Translations under genes and position numbers: made by a program
Assembly: GCA_964016875.1 (NCBI GenBank)
Contig: OZ024721.1
Location: 38,516,323-38,580,322 of the forward strand
DNA: 64,000 nucleotides
Direction: 5' to 3'
Source: Fallopia convolvulus
Lineage: Eukaryota > Streptophyta > Magnoliopsida > Caryophyllales > Polygonaceae
The notes under the pieces: model-generated
Told to the model about the DNA's origin: nothing
Seen by the model: only the letters and a program-made list of their open reading frames with translations
Database searches by the model: none
Shown here: one piece after another, positions 21,251 through 31,032 of the stretch
Numbering within the stretch: the first letter of the stretch is position 1
Layout of the letters: the number at the start of each line of letters is the position of its first letter

Positions 21251-22023
21251 AGCCAGGCAGAAAGAAAGAGGTACGCGAGGGCAAGCCATCATGAGCCCTC
21301 GGTATTTAGCGTCGCCCAAACCTCGCAGTCTCACGTAGGCTTGGCCTTCTCGTCCGAAGATGCCGAGGGGCTCCACATGCCACACTCTGACCCCTTGGTG
21401 GTACACGCTCAAATGGGATCGAAGATGGTAAAGCGAGTGCTGGTGGACACGGGGTCCTCCGTGGACATCATGTACTACCGCGCATTCGAGCAGTTGGGCA
21501 TCTCCGAGACATCCTTGAAGCCCTACGCTGGGAAGCTCACCTCCTTCTCGGAGGACGAGGTCGATGTGGCAGGTCTCATAGACCTTTGGATGACGCTGGG
21601 CACCGGCTCCACAAGGAGGACCGAGATGGTGGAATTCACGGTGGTACGCCTGCCTTCGGTGTGGAATGCAATCATTGGGAGGGTTTCCTTGATGAAGTTC
21701 TAGGCGGTAGTTTCTATCTATCACCTGAAGATGAAGTTCCCCGTTGACGGCGGGGTTGGAGAAGTAAAGGGCAATCAGGAGGAGGGTCGCGTTTGCTATG
21801 CGACCTCGGCAAAACAAAAATGCCCGGTGTTCATGGTGGAGTCCCCCGGTGAGGCCGACCTCGAAGTCTGGGACATCACGGTCCCCACCCCTGAGGTAGA
21901 AAGAAGGGTGATATCCCCCTTCGAGAGCGAGTCCGAGAAGATCTACCTGGGAGAATGTCTCTCTGGGACGTCAACGACGTCACTAGAAGCCCTGCTTGCT
22001 GGGTCCCGCGACGTGTTCGCCTA
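21251..22023 (+). pseudogene. pol: Tat aspartic protease region
   Basis: Contains HSDPLVVHAQMGSKMVKRVL followed by the active-site motif VDTGSSVDIMYYRAFEQLG (catalytic D-T-G near 21450) and the flap-like NAIIGRVSLMKF. Stops are TAG 21701 (where the family usually has Gln) and TAG 22022 (in DVFA-x-TAKDL, where Trp is expected). Protease cleaves the gag-pol polyprotein. Confidence 0.75.
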
Positions 22024-22900
22024 GACCGCAAAGGACCTCCGAGGCGTCCCGAGGACCATGGCCCAACACTCTTTAAACGTCGATGTCACCACTCGCCTCG
22101 TGGTGCAATGGCGAAGAAAAATGAATGAAGAAAGGGAAAACGTCGCAAATGACGAGGTGGCGAAGCTGCTGGCCGCGGGGTTCATTCGCGAGGTCCAGTA
22201 CCCCCGATGGTTGTCCAACGTCGTGCTGGTCAAGAAAGCCAGCGGGAAGTGGAGGATGTGCGTCGATTTCAAGGATCTCAACAAAGCCTGTCCCAAAGAC
22301 AACTACCCCTTGCCCTTGATCGACGAGCTCGTTGACTCAACCGCATGTCACGGAGTATTAAGCTTCCTCGACGCGTACTCAGGATACAACCAAGTCATGA
22401 TGAACCCGCGGGAAGAGGAGGAAACGTCCTTCATCACCCAGCGAGGCACTTATTGTTACAAGGTCATGTCGTTTGGTCTAAAGAATGCGGGGGCCACCTT
22501 TCAACGCCTCGTCGACCGCGTCTTTAAGAATCATCTGGGAAGGAACGTGTCGGCCTACGTCGACGATATTGTTGTCCGGAGCAAGACCCTTGAAGAGCGT
22601 CTGGTCGACCTCGTTGAGGTCTTCGCCACTCTCAGGCACAATTGTCTTAGCCTGAACCCCGAGAAGTGCGTGTTCGGCGTATCATCAGGGAAGTTCTTAG
22701 GCTTCATGATCAGCGAGCGCGGGATCGATGTCAACCCCGCCAAGGTCGAGTCGATCCTCTCAATGAGGTCGCCGCGATCTCGCACTGAGGTGCAGCGGCT
22801 CAACGGCGCCATCAACTATCTAGGGAGGTTTTGCTCCCGCTTGGCGGAGAAGTCTCTCCCCTTTTTCGCTGCTCTCAAGAAAAACGACAAGTTCGTGTAG
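22024..22900 (+). pseudogene. pol: Tat reverse transcriptase
   Basis: Gypsy RT with GFIREVQYPRWLSNVVLVKK, WRMCVDFKDLNKACPKDNYP, SFLDAYSGYNQ, YKVMSFGLKNAGATFQR, the catalytic YVDDIVVRS, and GKFLGFMISERGIDVNPAKV. It closes at TAG 22898 in KFV-x-DEG, where Trp is expected. All RT motifs are present, so loss of function is by the stops only. Confidence 0.85.
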
Positions 22901-23509
22901 GACGAGGGGCTTGAGCTTGCTTTCTCTGAGTTAAAGGCCTTCCTGTCAAAGCTCCCCACATTGTCGCCCCAAATGGCGGGCGAAGACTTGCAACTGAATG
23001 TGGCAGTCAACCCCGAGACGGTCAGCGCGGGGCTAACCAGAAAGGCCACGCACCCAGTCTACTTTGTGAGTCGCGTGCTCCAACCCGCGGCGCTGCGATA
23101 CTCCCCGGTGGAGAAGATGGCACTGGCGGTCGTGACCGCCGCAAGGCGTCTACGCCCTTACTTCCACGCGCATCCCATTCAGGTCCTCTCTGACCTCCCA
23201 CTTCGACAAATCCTCCACCAGCCCGCCCTCTCCGGGCGAATGACGAAGTGGGCAGTCGAGCTCTTCGAGTTCGACATCAGCTACCTCCCGAGGACCGCGA
23301 TGAAGGGGCAGGCCCTCGCTGACTACATGGTGGAGGTCACCTTCCCCGAGACTGACGCGAGCTCAGAGGAGTGGAAGGTATTCATTGACGGCTCACGATG
23401 TGATGCCGGTGGCGGGGCTGGCGTATTCCTCGCTGGACCCTCGATCGAGACGGAGTAAGCCCTTAACTTCGCCTTTGAAGCCACCAACAACGAAGCCGAG
23501 TATGAAGCC
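22901..23509 (+). pseudogene. pol: Tat RNase H domains (gypsy type plus start of second)
   Basis: The first RNase H region includes AGLTRKATHPVYFVSRVLQP, YSPVEKMALAVV and LPLRQILHQPALSGRMTKWA. The second, archaeal-type RNase H starts at EEWKVFIDGSRCDAGGGAG (first catalytic D). It is interrupted by TAA 23456 and continues with NNEAEYEAMIAGID (catalytic E). A duplicated RNase H is diagnostic of the Tat lineage. Confidence 0.8.
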
Positions 23510-24976
23510 ATGATTGCCGGGATTGATATGACGCTCCTCAGTGGAGACCGGAAAATCAGGGTCTACACCGACTCCGAGCTAGTTGCGCGCCAGCTCAACG
23601 GGCAATACGACACCAGAACGGGGTTCCTGCCCGCGTATCGAGAGAAAGTCAAGGCCTTGGTGTCGTGCCTAGAAACCTTCGCGGTTGAGTCCATCCCGCG
23701 AACTTCGAACACAAAGGCAGATGCTCTTGCGAGGTTAGGGTCTGCCCTACCCCTGGAAGTAGGGAATCGCATGATGGTGGAAAGAAAACTCTCGTGGAGT
23801 GTGACCAGCGAGGTTCTATCTGTTACTGCGGACGATTGGAGGATCCCCATAACGCGATATGTGGAGAGCGGTGTCCTCCCAGAGGACCCCACACAAGCTA
23901 GGAAGCTGAAAATGCAGGTGGCGCGGTATTGCGTCGTCAACGACTATCTTTATCGCCGAGGCTATGCTGAACCCAACCTGCTATGCGTACCGACCGAGTC
24001 TACGGAGCACATCCTCTATGAGGCCCATGAAGGGGTCTGTGGCAGCCACCCAAGTTGGCGAACCCTATCACATAAGATCGCCCACTTGGGATACTTTTGG
24101 CCCATTCTCCGGCAGGACGCGAGGGCCTATGTCCAGCGGTGTGATGGGTGTCAGAAGCAAAGTAACCTCCAGCACGCCCCGACCTCGCAACTTTGCTCCA
24201 TACACGCGTCATGCCCCTTCGCGATGTGGGGGATGGACATCCTCGGCCCCTTCCCCGAGGCTGCTGGCCAGGTGCGGTATATCCTGGTCATTGTCAACTA
24301 TTTCACGAAGTGGGTTGACGCACAAGCAATGGCAAAAATCACGGGGGCTAAGGTCTGCGACTTCCTATGGAAGAACCTCGTTTGCCGCTTTGGCGTTCCC
24401 ATGACCATCATGACTGACCATGGCCCCCAATTCGATTGCGAAGAAACCCAGACCTTCTGCTTCGACCTGGGCATAACCCTCAAGTTTTCCTCCGTGGCCC
24501 ACCCTCATTCCAATGGCCAGGTAGAGAATGTCAATGCCCACATCTTGTCCGATCTAAAGAAGCGCCTGGGCATGGCCCAAGGTCGTTGGGAAGAGCTTCT
24601 CCCCCTCGTCCTACGGACATATCGCACCACCGCGCGCCGCGCAACAGGAGAAACGCCTTTCGCTCTAACTTACGTGGCGGAAGCGCTAGTCCTAGTAGAG
24701 ACCCTGGTCCCTTCGGCGAGAGTGTTTGATTTCGATGAAAAAGAGAACGAGGCCAATCTCAGGGTCGAGTTTCTATTCCGGGCCGACCTGCGCTCCAGGG
24801 AATACAAACGCTGTGTGGCTGTATACCACGACAAGAAGGTAAGACCTCGATTCCTGGCCACAGGTAACCTCGTCTTGAGGCGTACCGAAGGTGGAAAACT
24901 GGACCCCAACTGGGAGGGGCCATACCTCCTCGGCGAGGAGGTTGCGCCCGGAGCTTTCAAGCTCAAAGACAGCTAG
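23510..24976 (+). CDS. pol: Tat second RNase H end and integrase
   Basis: A 488-residue open frame. It begins inside the second RNase H (VYTDSELVARQLNGQY, then NTKADALARLGSALP). The integrase HHCC finger follows (H-x-G-x-CGSH region, then VQRCDGCQKQ). The core has catalytic residues in GMDILGPFPEA, IMTDHGPQFD and HSNGQVENVNAHI. The C-terminal GPY/F-like module ends the frame (PNWEGPYLLGEEV). Integrase joins the cDNA to the host genome. This part is uninterrupted, but upstream stops prevent its production as a polyprotein. Only the frame, not an independent ATG, defines the start. Confidence 0.85.
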   Translation: MIAGIDMTLLSGDRKIRVYTDSELVARQLNGQYDTRTGFLPAYREKVKALVSCLETFAVESIPRTSNTKADALARLGSALPLEVGNRMMVERKLSWSVTSEVLSVTADDWRIPITRYVESGVLPEDPTQARKLKMQVARYCVVNDYLYRRGYAEPNLLCVPTESTEHILYEAHEGVCGSHPSWRTLSHKIAHLGYFWPILRQDARAYVQRCDGCQKQSNLQHAPTSQLCSIHASCPFAMWGMDILGPFPEAAGQVRYILVIVNYFTKWVDAQAMAKITGAKVCDFLWKNLVCRFGVPMTIMTDHGPQFDCEETQTFCFDLGITLKFSSVAHPHSNGQVENVNAHILSDLKKRLGMAQGRWEELLPLVLRTYRTTARRATGETPFALTYVAEALVLVETLVPSARVFDFDEKENEANLRVEFLFRADLRSREYKRCVAVYHDKKVRPRFLATGNLVLRRTEGGKLDPNWEGPYLLGEEVAPGAFKLKDS

Positions 24977-25110
24977 GGGCGTACCTTGAGCAAAACATGG
25001 AACGTCGATCGACTCAAAAAGTATTATGTGTAAACTCTCTAAACTCCGGTACTTGCAAGTTTTATGAATAAAGGGTTATGGAATTTTCAAATCTCTCTCA
25101 AAAATGAAAA
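24977..25110 (+). other. Tat 3' untranslated start
   Basis: Short spacer between integrase and minisatellite; AATAAAGG at 25068 is a possible polyadenylation signal. Confidence 0.35.
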
Positions 25111-25937
25111 CCTCGTGTTTAAGTCCACCCCTCGCTTCCCGCTTGGGGTTGGAGAATCTCGTGTTTAAGTCCACCCCTCGCTTCCCGCTTGGGGGTTGGA
25201 GAACCTCGTTTTTAAGTCCACCCCTCGCTTCCCGCTTGGGGTTTGAGAATCTCGTGTTTAAGTCCACCCATTGATTCCCGCTTGGGGTTGGAGAACCTCG
25301 TGTTTAAGTCCACCCCTCGCTTCCCGCTTGGGGTTGGAGAACCTCGTGTTTAAATCCACCCCTCGCTTCCCGCTTGGGGTTGGAGAATCTCGTGTTTAAG
25401 TCCACCCCTCGCTTCCCGCTTGGGGTTGGAGAATATCGTGTTTAAGTTCACCCCTCGCTTCCCGATTGGGGGTTGGAGAACCTCCTGTTTAAGTCCACCC
25501 CTCGCTTCCCGCTTGGGGTTGGAGAATCTCCTGTTTAAGTCCACCCCTCGCTTCCCGCTTGGGGTTGGAGAATCTCGTGTTTAAGTCCACCCCTCGCTTC
25601 CCGCTTGGGGTTGGAGAACCTCGTGTTTAAATCCACCCCTCGCTTCCCGCTTGGGGTTGGAGAACCTCGTGTTTAAGTCCACCTCTCGCTTCCCGCTTGG
25701 GGTTGGAGAATCTCGTGTTTAAATCCACCCCTTGCTTCCCGCTTGGGGTTGGAGAACCTCGTGTTTAAGTTCACCCCTCGCTTCCCGCTTGGGGTTGGAG
25801 AATCTCGTGTTTAAGTCCACCCCTCGCTTCCCGCGTGGGGTTGGAGAATCTCGTGTTCAAGTCCACCCATCGCTTCCCACTTGGGGTTGGAGAATCTCGT
25901 GTTAAAATCCACCCCTCGTTTCCCGCTTGAGGTTGGA
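25111..25937 (+). repeat. 46-bp minisatellite, about 18 copies
   Basis: Eighteen tandem units, mostly 46 bp, some 47 because of an extra G. Each starts with (A/C)CTCGTGTTTAAGTCCACC and continues CTCGCTTCCCGCTTGGGGTT. Units differ by 0-4 bases, and the last two are the most diverged. Tat/Ogre elements are known to accumulate tandem arrays between pol and the 3' LTR, and some genomic satellites arose this way. No spacers are present, so this is not a CRISPR-like array. Confidence 0.9.
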
Positions 25938-26269
25938 AACGGTCCAAAAACATCATGCAAGGCCCGAGTGAGGCTCGTGACTTTGGCATAATAATCATCA
26001 TGCGAGATCCGATCAAAGCTCGGAAACTCGGTGTAAAAACGAGCGCCCGATGTGGCCCGAGTATGCCACAAATATTGTGACACTTGGGCCATGGGGTTGG
26101 ATTGGGATATATATGTGTAAATAAATTAAAAACAAAGAAACACAAACACATCCATAAGACAAAAGAAATCGCATAAAATAAGGCCACAAGGGCCGAGATG
26201 TTTAAATACAGACCCCTATGGGGCCACCGGCATAACAAAAAAAAAACATTTCAAGACCAGAAACGTCCT
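25938..26269. other. Tat inter-region after minisatellite
   Basis: Mixed-composition DNA with GCTCG/CGAGC words (25960-26055), then AT-rich sequence that would be the 3' untranslated region of the antisense ORF. No further gene. Confidence 0.4.
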
Positions 26270-26687
26270 TCAGTTCTTCGAGACCTCGGCGGTGGTGTCT
26301 TTCGGGGCATCAGCGGCGGGTTCCGTAGGAGCATCGAGGACGGGCAAGGCAGACACGGCGTCGGGCTGGGAGCTCGGCGCGTCGGATGCAGGCTGCGAGC
26401 TCACCGTGTCAATCACGGGATGGGAGTCCGCGTCAGCAAGGTCCAGACCGAGGTCCTCCGCGGGCGGTGCCTCGGAGGCCACTATCCCATCCTCCATGGG
26501 GAAGAACTCGCATTCTCCCTCGGGCTCCTCCCCGGTCTCTTCCCCCATAGTCTCCGTGTACCTGGGGTTAAAGGAGATCCGGGGGTTGATGTGCCTGTAC
26601 TTCGCCACCGCCTGCTTAACCCCCATGCGGACGGCCTGACGAAACATCTTGTTCACGCTCGCCACCAGCTCCTCCTTATACTCCTCT
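26270..26687 (-). CDS. Antisense ORF of the Tat element, 5' end in gap
   Basis: An open minus-strand frame of at least 139 codons. It runs out of the assembly gap at 26687 (EEYKEELVASVNKMFRQAV...) and ends at TAA 26270-26272. The first part is basic and helical (MGVKQAVAKYRHINPRISFN). The rest is an acidic, Pro/Ala/Ser-rich tail (EETGEEPEGECEFF, then SSQPASDAPSSQPDA). Extra antisense ORFs between pol and the 3' LTR are known in the Tat lineage; their function is unknown. The true start codon is lost in the gap. The opposite strand gives only GC-driven shadow frames. Confidence 0.65.
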
Positions 26688-26887
26688 NNNNNNNNNNNNN
26701 NNNNNNNNNNNNNNNNNNNNNNNNNNNNNNNNNNNNNNNNNNNNNNNNNNNNNNNNNNNNNNNNNNNNNNNNNNNNNNNNNNNNNNNNNNNNNNNNNNNN
26801 NNNNNNNNNNNNNNNNNNNNNNNNNNNNNNNNNNNNNNNNNNNNNNNNNNNNNNNNNNNNNNNNNNNNNNNNNNNNNNNNNNNNNNN
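26688..26887. other. Assembly gap of exactly 200 N
   Basis: Two hundred consecutive N. A round number suggests a scaffold join of unknown true size. The Tat 3' LTR and the start of the antisense ORF are lost here. Confidence 0.95.
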
Positions 26888-26889
26888 GC

Positions 26890-28133
26890 CAAAAATAGGG
26901 AATTGAGAAATCTATACCTAAGCTAACAAACAATTATGCAAATAAAAGGGATAAATTTAATAAAATAGAGTCGTCTAAGGTTAAGGATCACTTCAACAAT
27001 GCTTCAATCTATAAAATTATACTCTTCTTGAATTTATTTGAAGGACCAACCATCTAAGGTACAGGGATGTACCCTGTACGGGTTTTATTAAATATAAATA
27101 AAATAAATACTTAGTTAAATAATAGAAATTTTTGTATTATGGATTTATTTTTTTCTTAGAAAAATATAGAGCCATAACTACTATTCATGAATGTTTATGG
27201 TTTAATTGAAAAAGTTATAACTTTTCAAGAAAAAATGGTTTTAGAGAGTCATATTTGAAAAGAATATTGCACATTTATTTTTAAACTATTATTTATTTTT
27301 ACATAAAATATTTTACCTATCTCTTATCTAATAGTTTAGAACAAAAATTATTATAATTATTTTTTAAGGAAAATTTTATTTTATCAAATTTATATAATTT
27401 AAATTTAATATTATTTTTTATCAAAATTATTAATAGATAATTAATTGTCAATCTCTTAACAGAAATGTGAAAGTTAATTATTTTTGTCAGAATTTAATTT
27501 AATTATTTAATTGTAAATCTTGTTAGACGTAATGTAAATTTCTATCTTTTTTTACTCAAAATACTATTTTAATAAAATATTTTCCATAAATATATAATCG
27601 GAAAAGATAATGTAAATATTTATTTAATTCTAAGAGTGATTTAGATTCATATCATTTTTTTTATAAAAAATAGATTTAAAAAAATATTTTACCAAAATTT
27701 GATTTAACCAAAGTTTTTTATCAATTTTTTTAATCATAATTAGTTTTTAAAAGAAATTTTACATAATAGATAATTATCAATCTTTTATAAGATAGTGTAA
27801 ATTTTCATCTTTTTTTAATCAAAATCTAATTTTTAAAGAAATTTCACAGAAATAGATCATTGTCAATCTTGTAAGACATAATGTAAATTTCTATCTTTTT
27901 TATCAAAATTGTATTTTAATAAAATATTTGATGTCCGCCTTTCTAGTCGTGTTTTAAGGTGTGTTTTTATGTGTTTGAGTCTTTTTCTTAAGTTTTGTGT
28001 TTTTGTTTGAGTCGTTTGTGTAGGTTTTCGTATTTACTTAAGATATGGAGTCTACAAAGCTTTGGTGGTGTTTTTGTAGGTTTTTAGAAGCTGTCTAGAG
28101 CATTTTTGAGGAGAGGAGCAAAGTCGAGAAAAG
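26890..28133. repeat. Second copy of the 17694-18941 segment
   Basis: Near-identical to 17694-18941, with scattered single-base differences (for example GATCACTTC against GATCACCAC, GAGTCG against GAGTTG). It starts three bases after the gap and continues past the equivalent Tat insertion point into complete Athila sequence. Confidence 0.85.
27060..27928 (-). mobile_element. Helitron-family copy 3, host of Athila A
   Basis: Family member with decayed CTAG terminus, interrupted by Athila A after ATATT (27924-27928). It resumes at 48784 with ATATTTTCCATAAATAAATA and family sequence to about 48850, after which similarity to other copies ends. Confidence 0.65.
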
Positions 28134-29252
28134 CACTTAAGGAGTGAAGACGAAGTGATGCAAGGAATAAAGGAAAAGAGCCAAGATCAAGTCAGCTATG
28201 AAGTTCAGAGTCCCTTTACCAGGCCTAAGGAAGAAGAATCGAGGAAAAAACGAAGGCTAACGACCCCCTACCGAGGTAGTGCTCTCAGTTACGAGCCTAT
28301 TATCGAGGCAGCAGGGTCGGTATCGACGGGCACTGGAAGGTTCCGAGGCAGTCAGAGACGAGAAAGCCGAAGGAAATTCAAGAAAACCCTGCCGACCCTG
28401 ACAGAGTTGCTACCGAGGCTTCCGTGTCGGTAGGGATCGATCCGAATTGGCATGTTTAACTGTTATTTTATCCCTTTTAGATAGTTTCCTTAGGAGATTT
28501 ATCTTTATAAGATTTATTTCTTTAGGAGTTGGAGTAGCTTTAATATAAATACTCTTGTCTTAGCTTTGTTTTAAAAATGACGTTTTTTAGCATTCAAGTT
28601 TAGAGAGAAGAGAAGAGACGCGTTTGATATTGAAGAACGGCTGCTTTGCATTTAATTGTAAGTTTACTTTTAATTCAATTAGTCATTTTTCAATCATATG
28701 TGAGTAGTTCTCTTCTTTCTAAGGTTGGGTTAACACAACAATGGTTGTGTTTGCTTGCCTTTGATCATGATTTAAATGTTTTTATCCATACATCTATTCT
28801 TTTGTTCCTAAATCCTTGAAACGAATGTGGAAAAGGAAATTCTCATTCATAATTGAAGTGAAAGTGAAAAACTATGGATCGGAATAGTCAATTAGGGTTT
28901 TGAAGCGAAAGTTGATCAATCCTAGTTGAAGAAAAGAGATAGATAGACATGTTTATTGATTTAATGAAAATTGATTGATTTACTTGCATAGTTGACAAAA
29001 GTTGACGACTTTATGTTATAAAAGCATGATCTTTGTGTTTCATTGGCATTGGCATACATAATTGTTGTTGTGGTGATACCTACACCTTAGAATTTTCTCT
29101 CTTATTGATAAAAATAAAATCTTTTGCTATTACTTGTGCCCTAAGTAAACAAAACTTGATACTGACTCTCTCCCGTGGACGAACCTGACTCTGCTATACT
29201 CAGTGGGTCTTGATTTATAAATTTATTTGTTTGTCAAGAAACCCATACAACA
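27929..29252 (+). repeat. 5' LTR of Athila A
   Basis: 1324 bp, starting TGATGTCCGCC and ending CCCATACAACA. Includes AATATAAATACTCTTG (28545-28560) as the likely core promoter and several ACCGAGG/GGTCGGTA words. Its end region (29211-29252) preserves the empty site of the Helitron found in the 3' LTR. Confidence 0.85.
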
Positions 29253-29255
29253 AAT

Positions 29256-29273
29256 TGGCACCGTTGCCGGGGA
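29256..29273 (+). other. Primer-binding site of Athila A
   Basis: TGGCACCGTTGCCGGGGA differs by one base from TGGCGCCGTTGCCGGGGA, the Athila-lineage primer site complementary to the 3' end of tRNA-Asp. Confidence 0.8.
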
Positions 29274-29530
29274 GATTTCAATAGGGCCAAGTTTCGTTTT
29301 TTTTTGTTTTCGTTCGTTATTTTCGGGATCACTGTAGGCATCGGTACCGACCCCCTAGGCCTCGGTACCGACCCTTCTCTGAGGAACCCATTTTGTTTTT
29401 AATTTCGTTTTTTGTTTCTGTTTTATGCTTTCTGTGTATGCCAGCTGGAGGACGCCGACTTGTCTTTCATTCAGTAGTTGATTCCAAGCCCGAGTGATCT
29501 TTACACTGTAGATTACGAGAGAACAAAGCA

Positions 29531-30960
29531 ATGGCTGGAAACGCAGAACTTGAGAAGCAATTGGCGGATCTCTGCTTACAGATGGAAGCAATGGAGCGTG
29601 CTAGATATGCTGAAGCCGCAGCTGCGCGACGTGAAAGGGAAATCGTTGCCCATCTACAGGAGCAACTGAATGCTATCCCCAAGAATGCAAAGCAATACAT
29701 GCACTTGGAACTAAGGGTGCCAGAATCGGCGATAGTGCTCCCTGATATTGACAAAGCTTTTGAAATCAAATCTCAATTTTTATCCTTAATCAAGCGATCT
29801 CAATTTGAGGGGAAACCCACTGAATGTCCTATTGAGCATGTTAAATTGTTTACTGATTTATGTGATATAATTGTTGTTGATGGTTTGTCACTAGAATATG
29901 TGCTCTTAAAGGCTTTTAAGTGGTCCCTTATAAGTAAAGCGCTAAGTTGGCTGGAGAGCTTGCCTCCAAGATCAATCACTACGAGGCAGACTTTACATGA
30001 CTTGTTCATGACTAAGTTTTTTCCACCAGCAAAAACGACAGAGCTTAGAAAGCACATCACTTCTTATCACCGGTTGCCTAGTGAAAATTTTGTAGAGACA
30101 TGGGAGAGATTCAAGGAGCTCCTGACATAGTGCCCCACGCATGGGCAACCACCGGATGTGCTCCAAGAGATCTTCCAGGGTATCAACGCTGCAATGAAGG
30201 ACCACATTAACTTACACACTGATTGTGGGTTTATTGAGATGAATCTTGATGATGCATGGGCATTGTTAGACAAGCTAACTAACTATGACGCCATGTACGG
30301 TACCTAGCAAGCCAAGCCACCAACAAGGAAGCTATATGAGCCACAAGCGGCTGAGGTGGACCCCGATGTCAAGTTTCAATTCATGCAAGATGAGATTAAC
30401 AGGCTGAAAAAGTAAGTAAGTTACTTTAAATCATCTCATTCTTGTCAAGAATGCGGGTCTCAAGCCCATGCTACTTCTGCCTGCACTAATTGAGGCATAT
30501 GAAGAAGCCAATTATATGAGAGGGTCCCTATAGGAACCAAGGCAATAATTCTTATGCAGGGAGGAATAACACTCCGCCCACCTAGGGCAATTATTCACAT
30601 GCCAAGGGAGCCAACCTCCTCAAACAACAACAACGTGTTCCTTCTTACAGACCTCCGGGCTATCAAGAACCACCATCTTGGGTACAAGGCCTCCATGAAG
30701 GGATTAATGGAGTTCTAGCTGATCTCAACACCCAGATGAAAGGTGTTCAAGCACAGTTGGAGAACTAGAAACATGGAAGAAAAGTGTTAATTCCCAACTT
30801 AGCAGCCTTGCTGCACAGATTTCACAACCTCAAGGGAAATTATCGGACGTCCCGAAGAAAAACCATAGGGGACCAAATTGCAACCATACACCTGGGGAGA
30901 GGAAAGAAGTTGCCTGATCGAGCTGAAACTAAGGAATGAAAGCACGACGGTAAAGAAGAC
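29531..30960 (+). pseudogene. gag: Athila A gag, interrupted
   Basis: The first 199 codons are open (MAGNAELEKQLADLCLQMEA start) and include the Athila gag core: LRVPESAIVLPDIDKAFEIK, FEGKPTECPIEHV, FKWSLISKALSWLESLPP and FVETWERFKELL. The frame stops at TAG 30128. Decayed sequence continues with a CCHC knuckle CQECGSQAHATSAC near 30445 and a fragment equivalent to the end of B's gag. Element B is inserted shortly after, at 31033. Confidence 0.75.
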
Positions 30961-31032
30961 GACCTAGTTGACATCGGTAACGACCCCCAGGGTCGTTAAC
31001 GACCCCCCAGGGTCGTTAACGACCCTCCTAGG
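30961..31032. repeat. Cluster of GGTCGTTAACGACC words in Athila A
   Basis: Three near-identical palindromes (ATCGGTAACGACC, then GGTCGTTAACGACC twice) occur within 50 bp just before the insertion point of element B. They belong to the dispersed word family that fills both Athila elements. Confidence 0.8.

Larger units (their letters stand above)
18942..26687 (+). mobile_element. Tat-lineage Ty3/gypsy retrotransposon, 3' end lost in gap
   Basis: Order: 5' LTR, TGGCATCCATCTGTGGGAAC leader, gag, aspartic protease, RT, gypsy RNase H, a second (archaeal-type) RNase H, integrase, a 46-bp minisatellite and an antisense ORF. Dual RNase H, tandem repeats downstream of pol and an antisense ORF are known traits of the plant Tat lineage (Tat, Ogre, Retand, Grande). 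The element is GC-rich compared with its surroundings. The 3' LTR is not visible and would fall in or beyond the 200-N gap. Several stops in gag and pol make this copy defective. Confidence 0.85.

Noticed and set aside
25076..26238. Open frames and CRISPR-like look of the 46-bp array
   Set aside because: Units are contiguous with no unique spacers, and the frames are periodic by-products of a 46-bp tandem repeat.
26649..26933. Frames spanning the N block
   Set aside because: Cannot be translated across unknown bases; only the part up to 26687 of the antisense ORF is supported.
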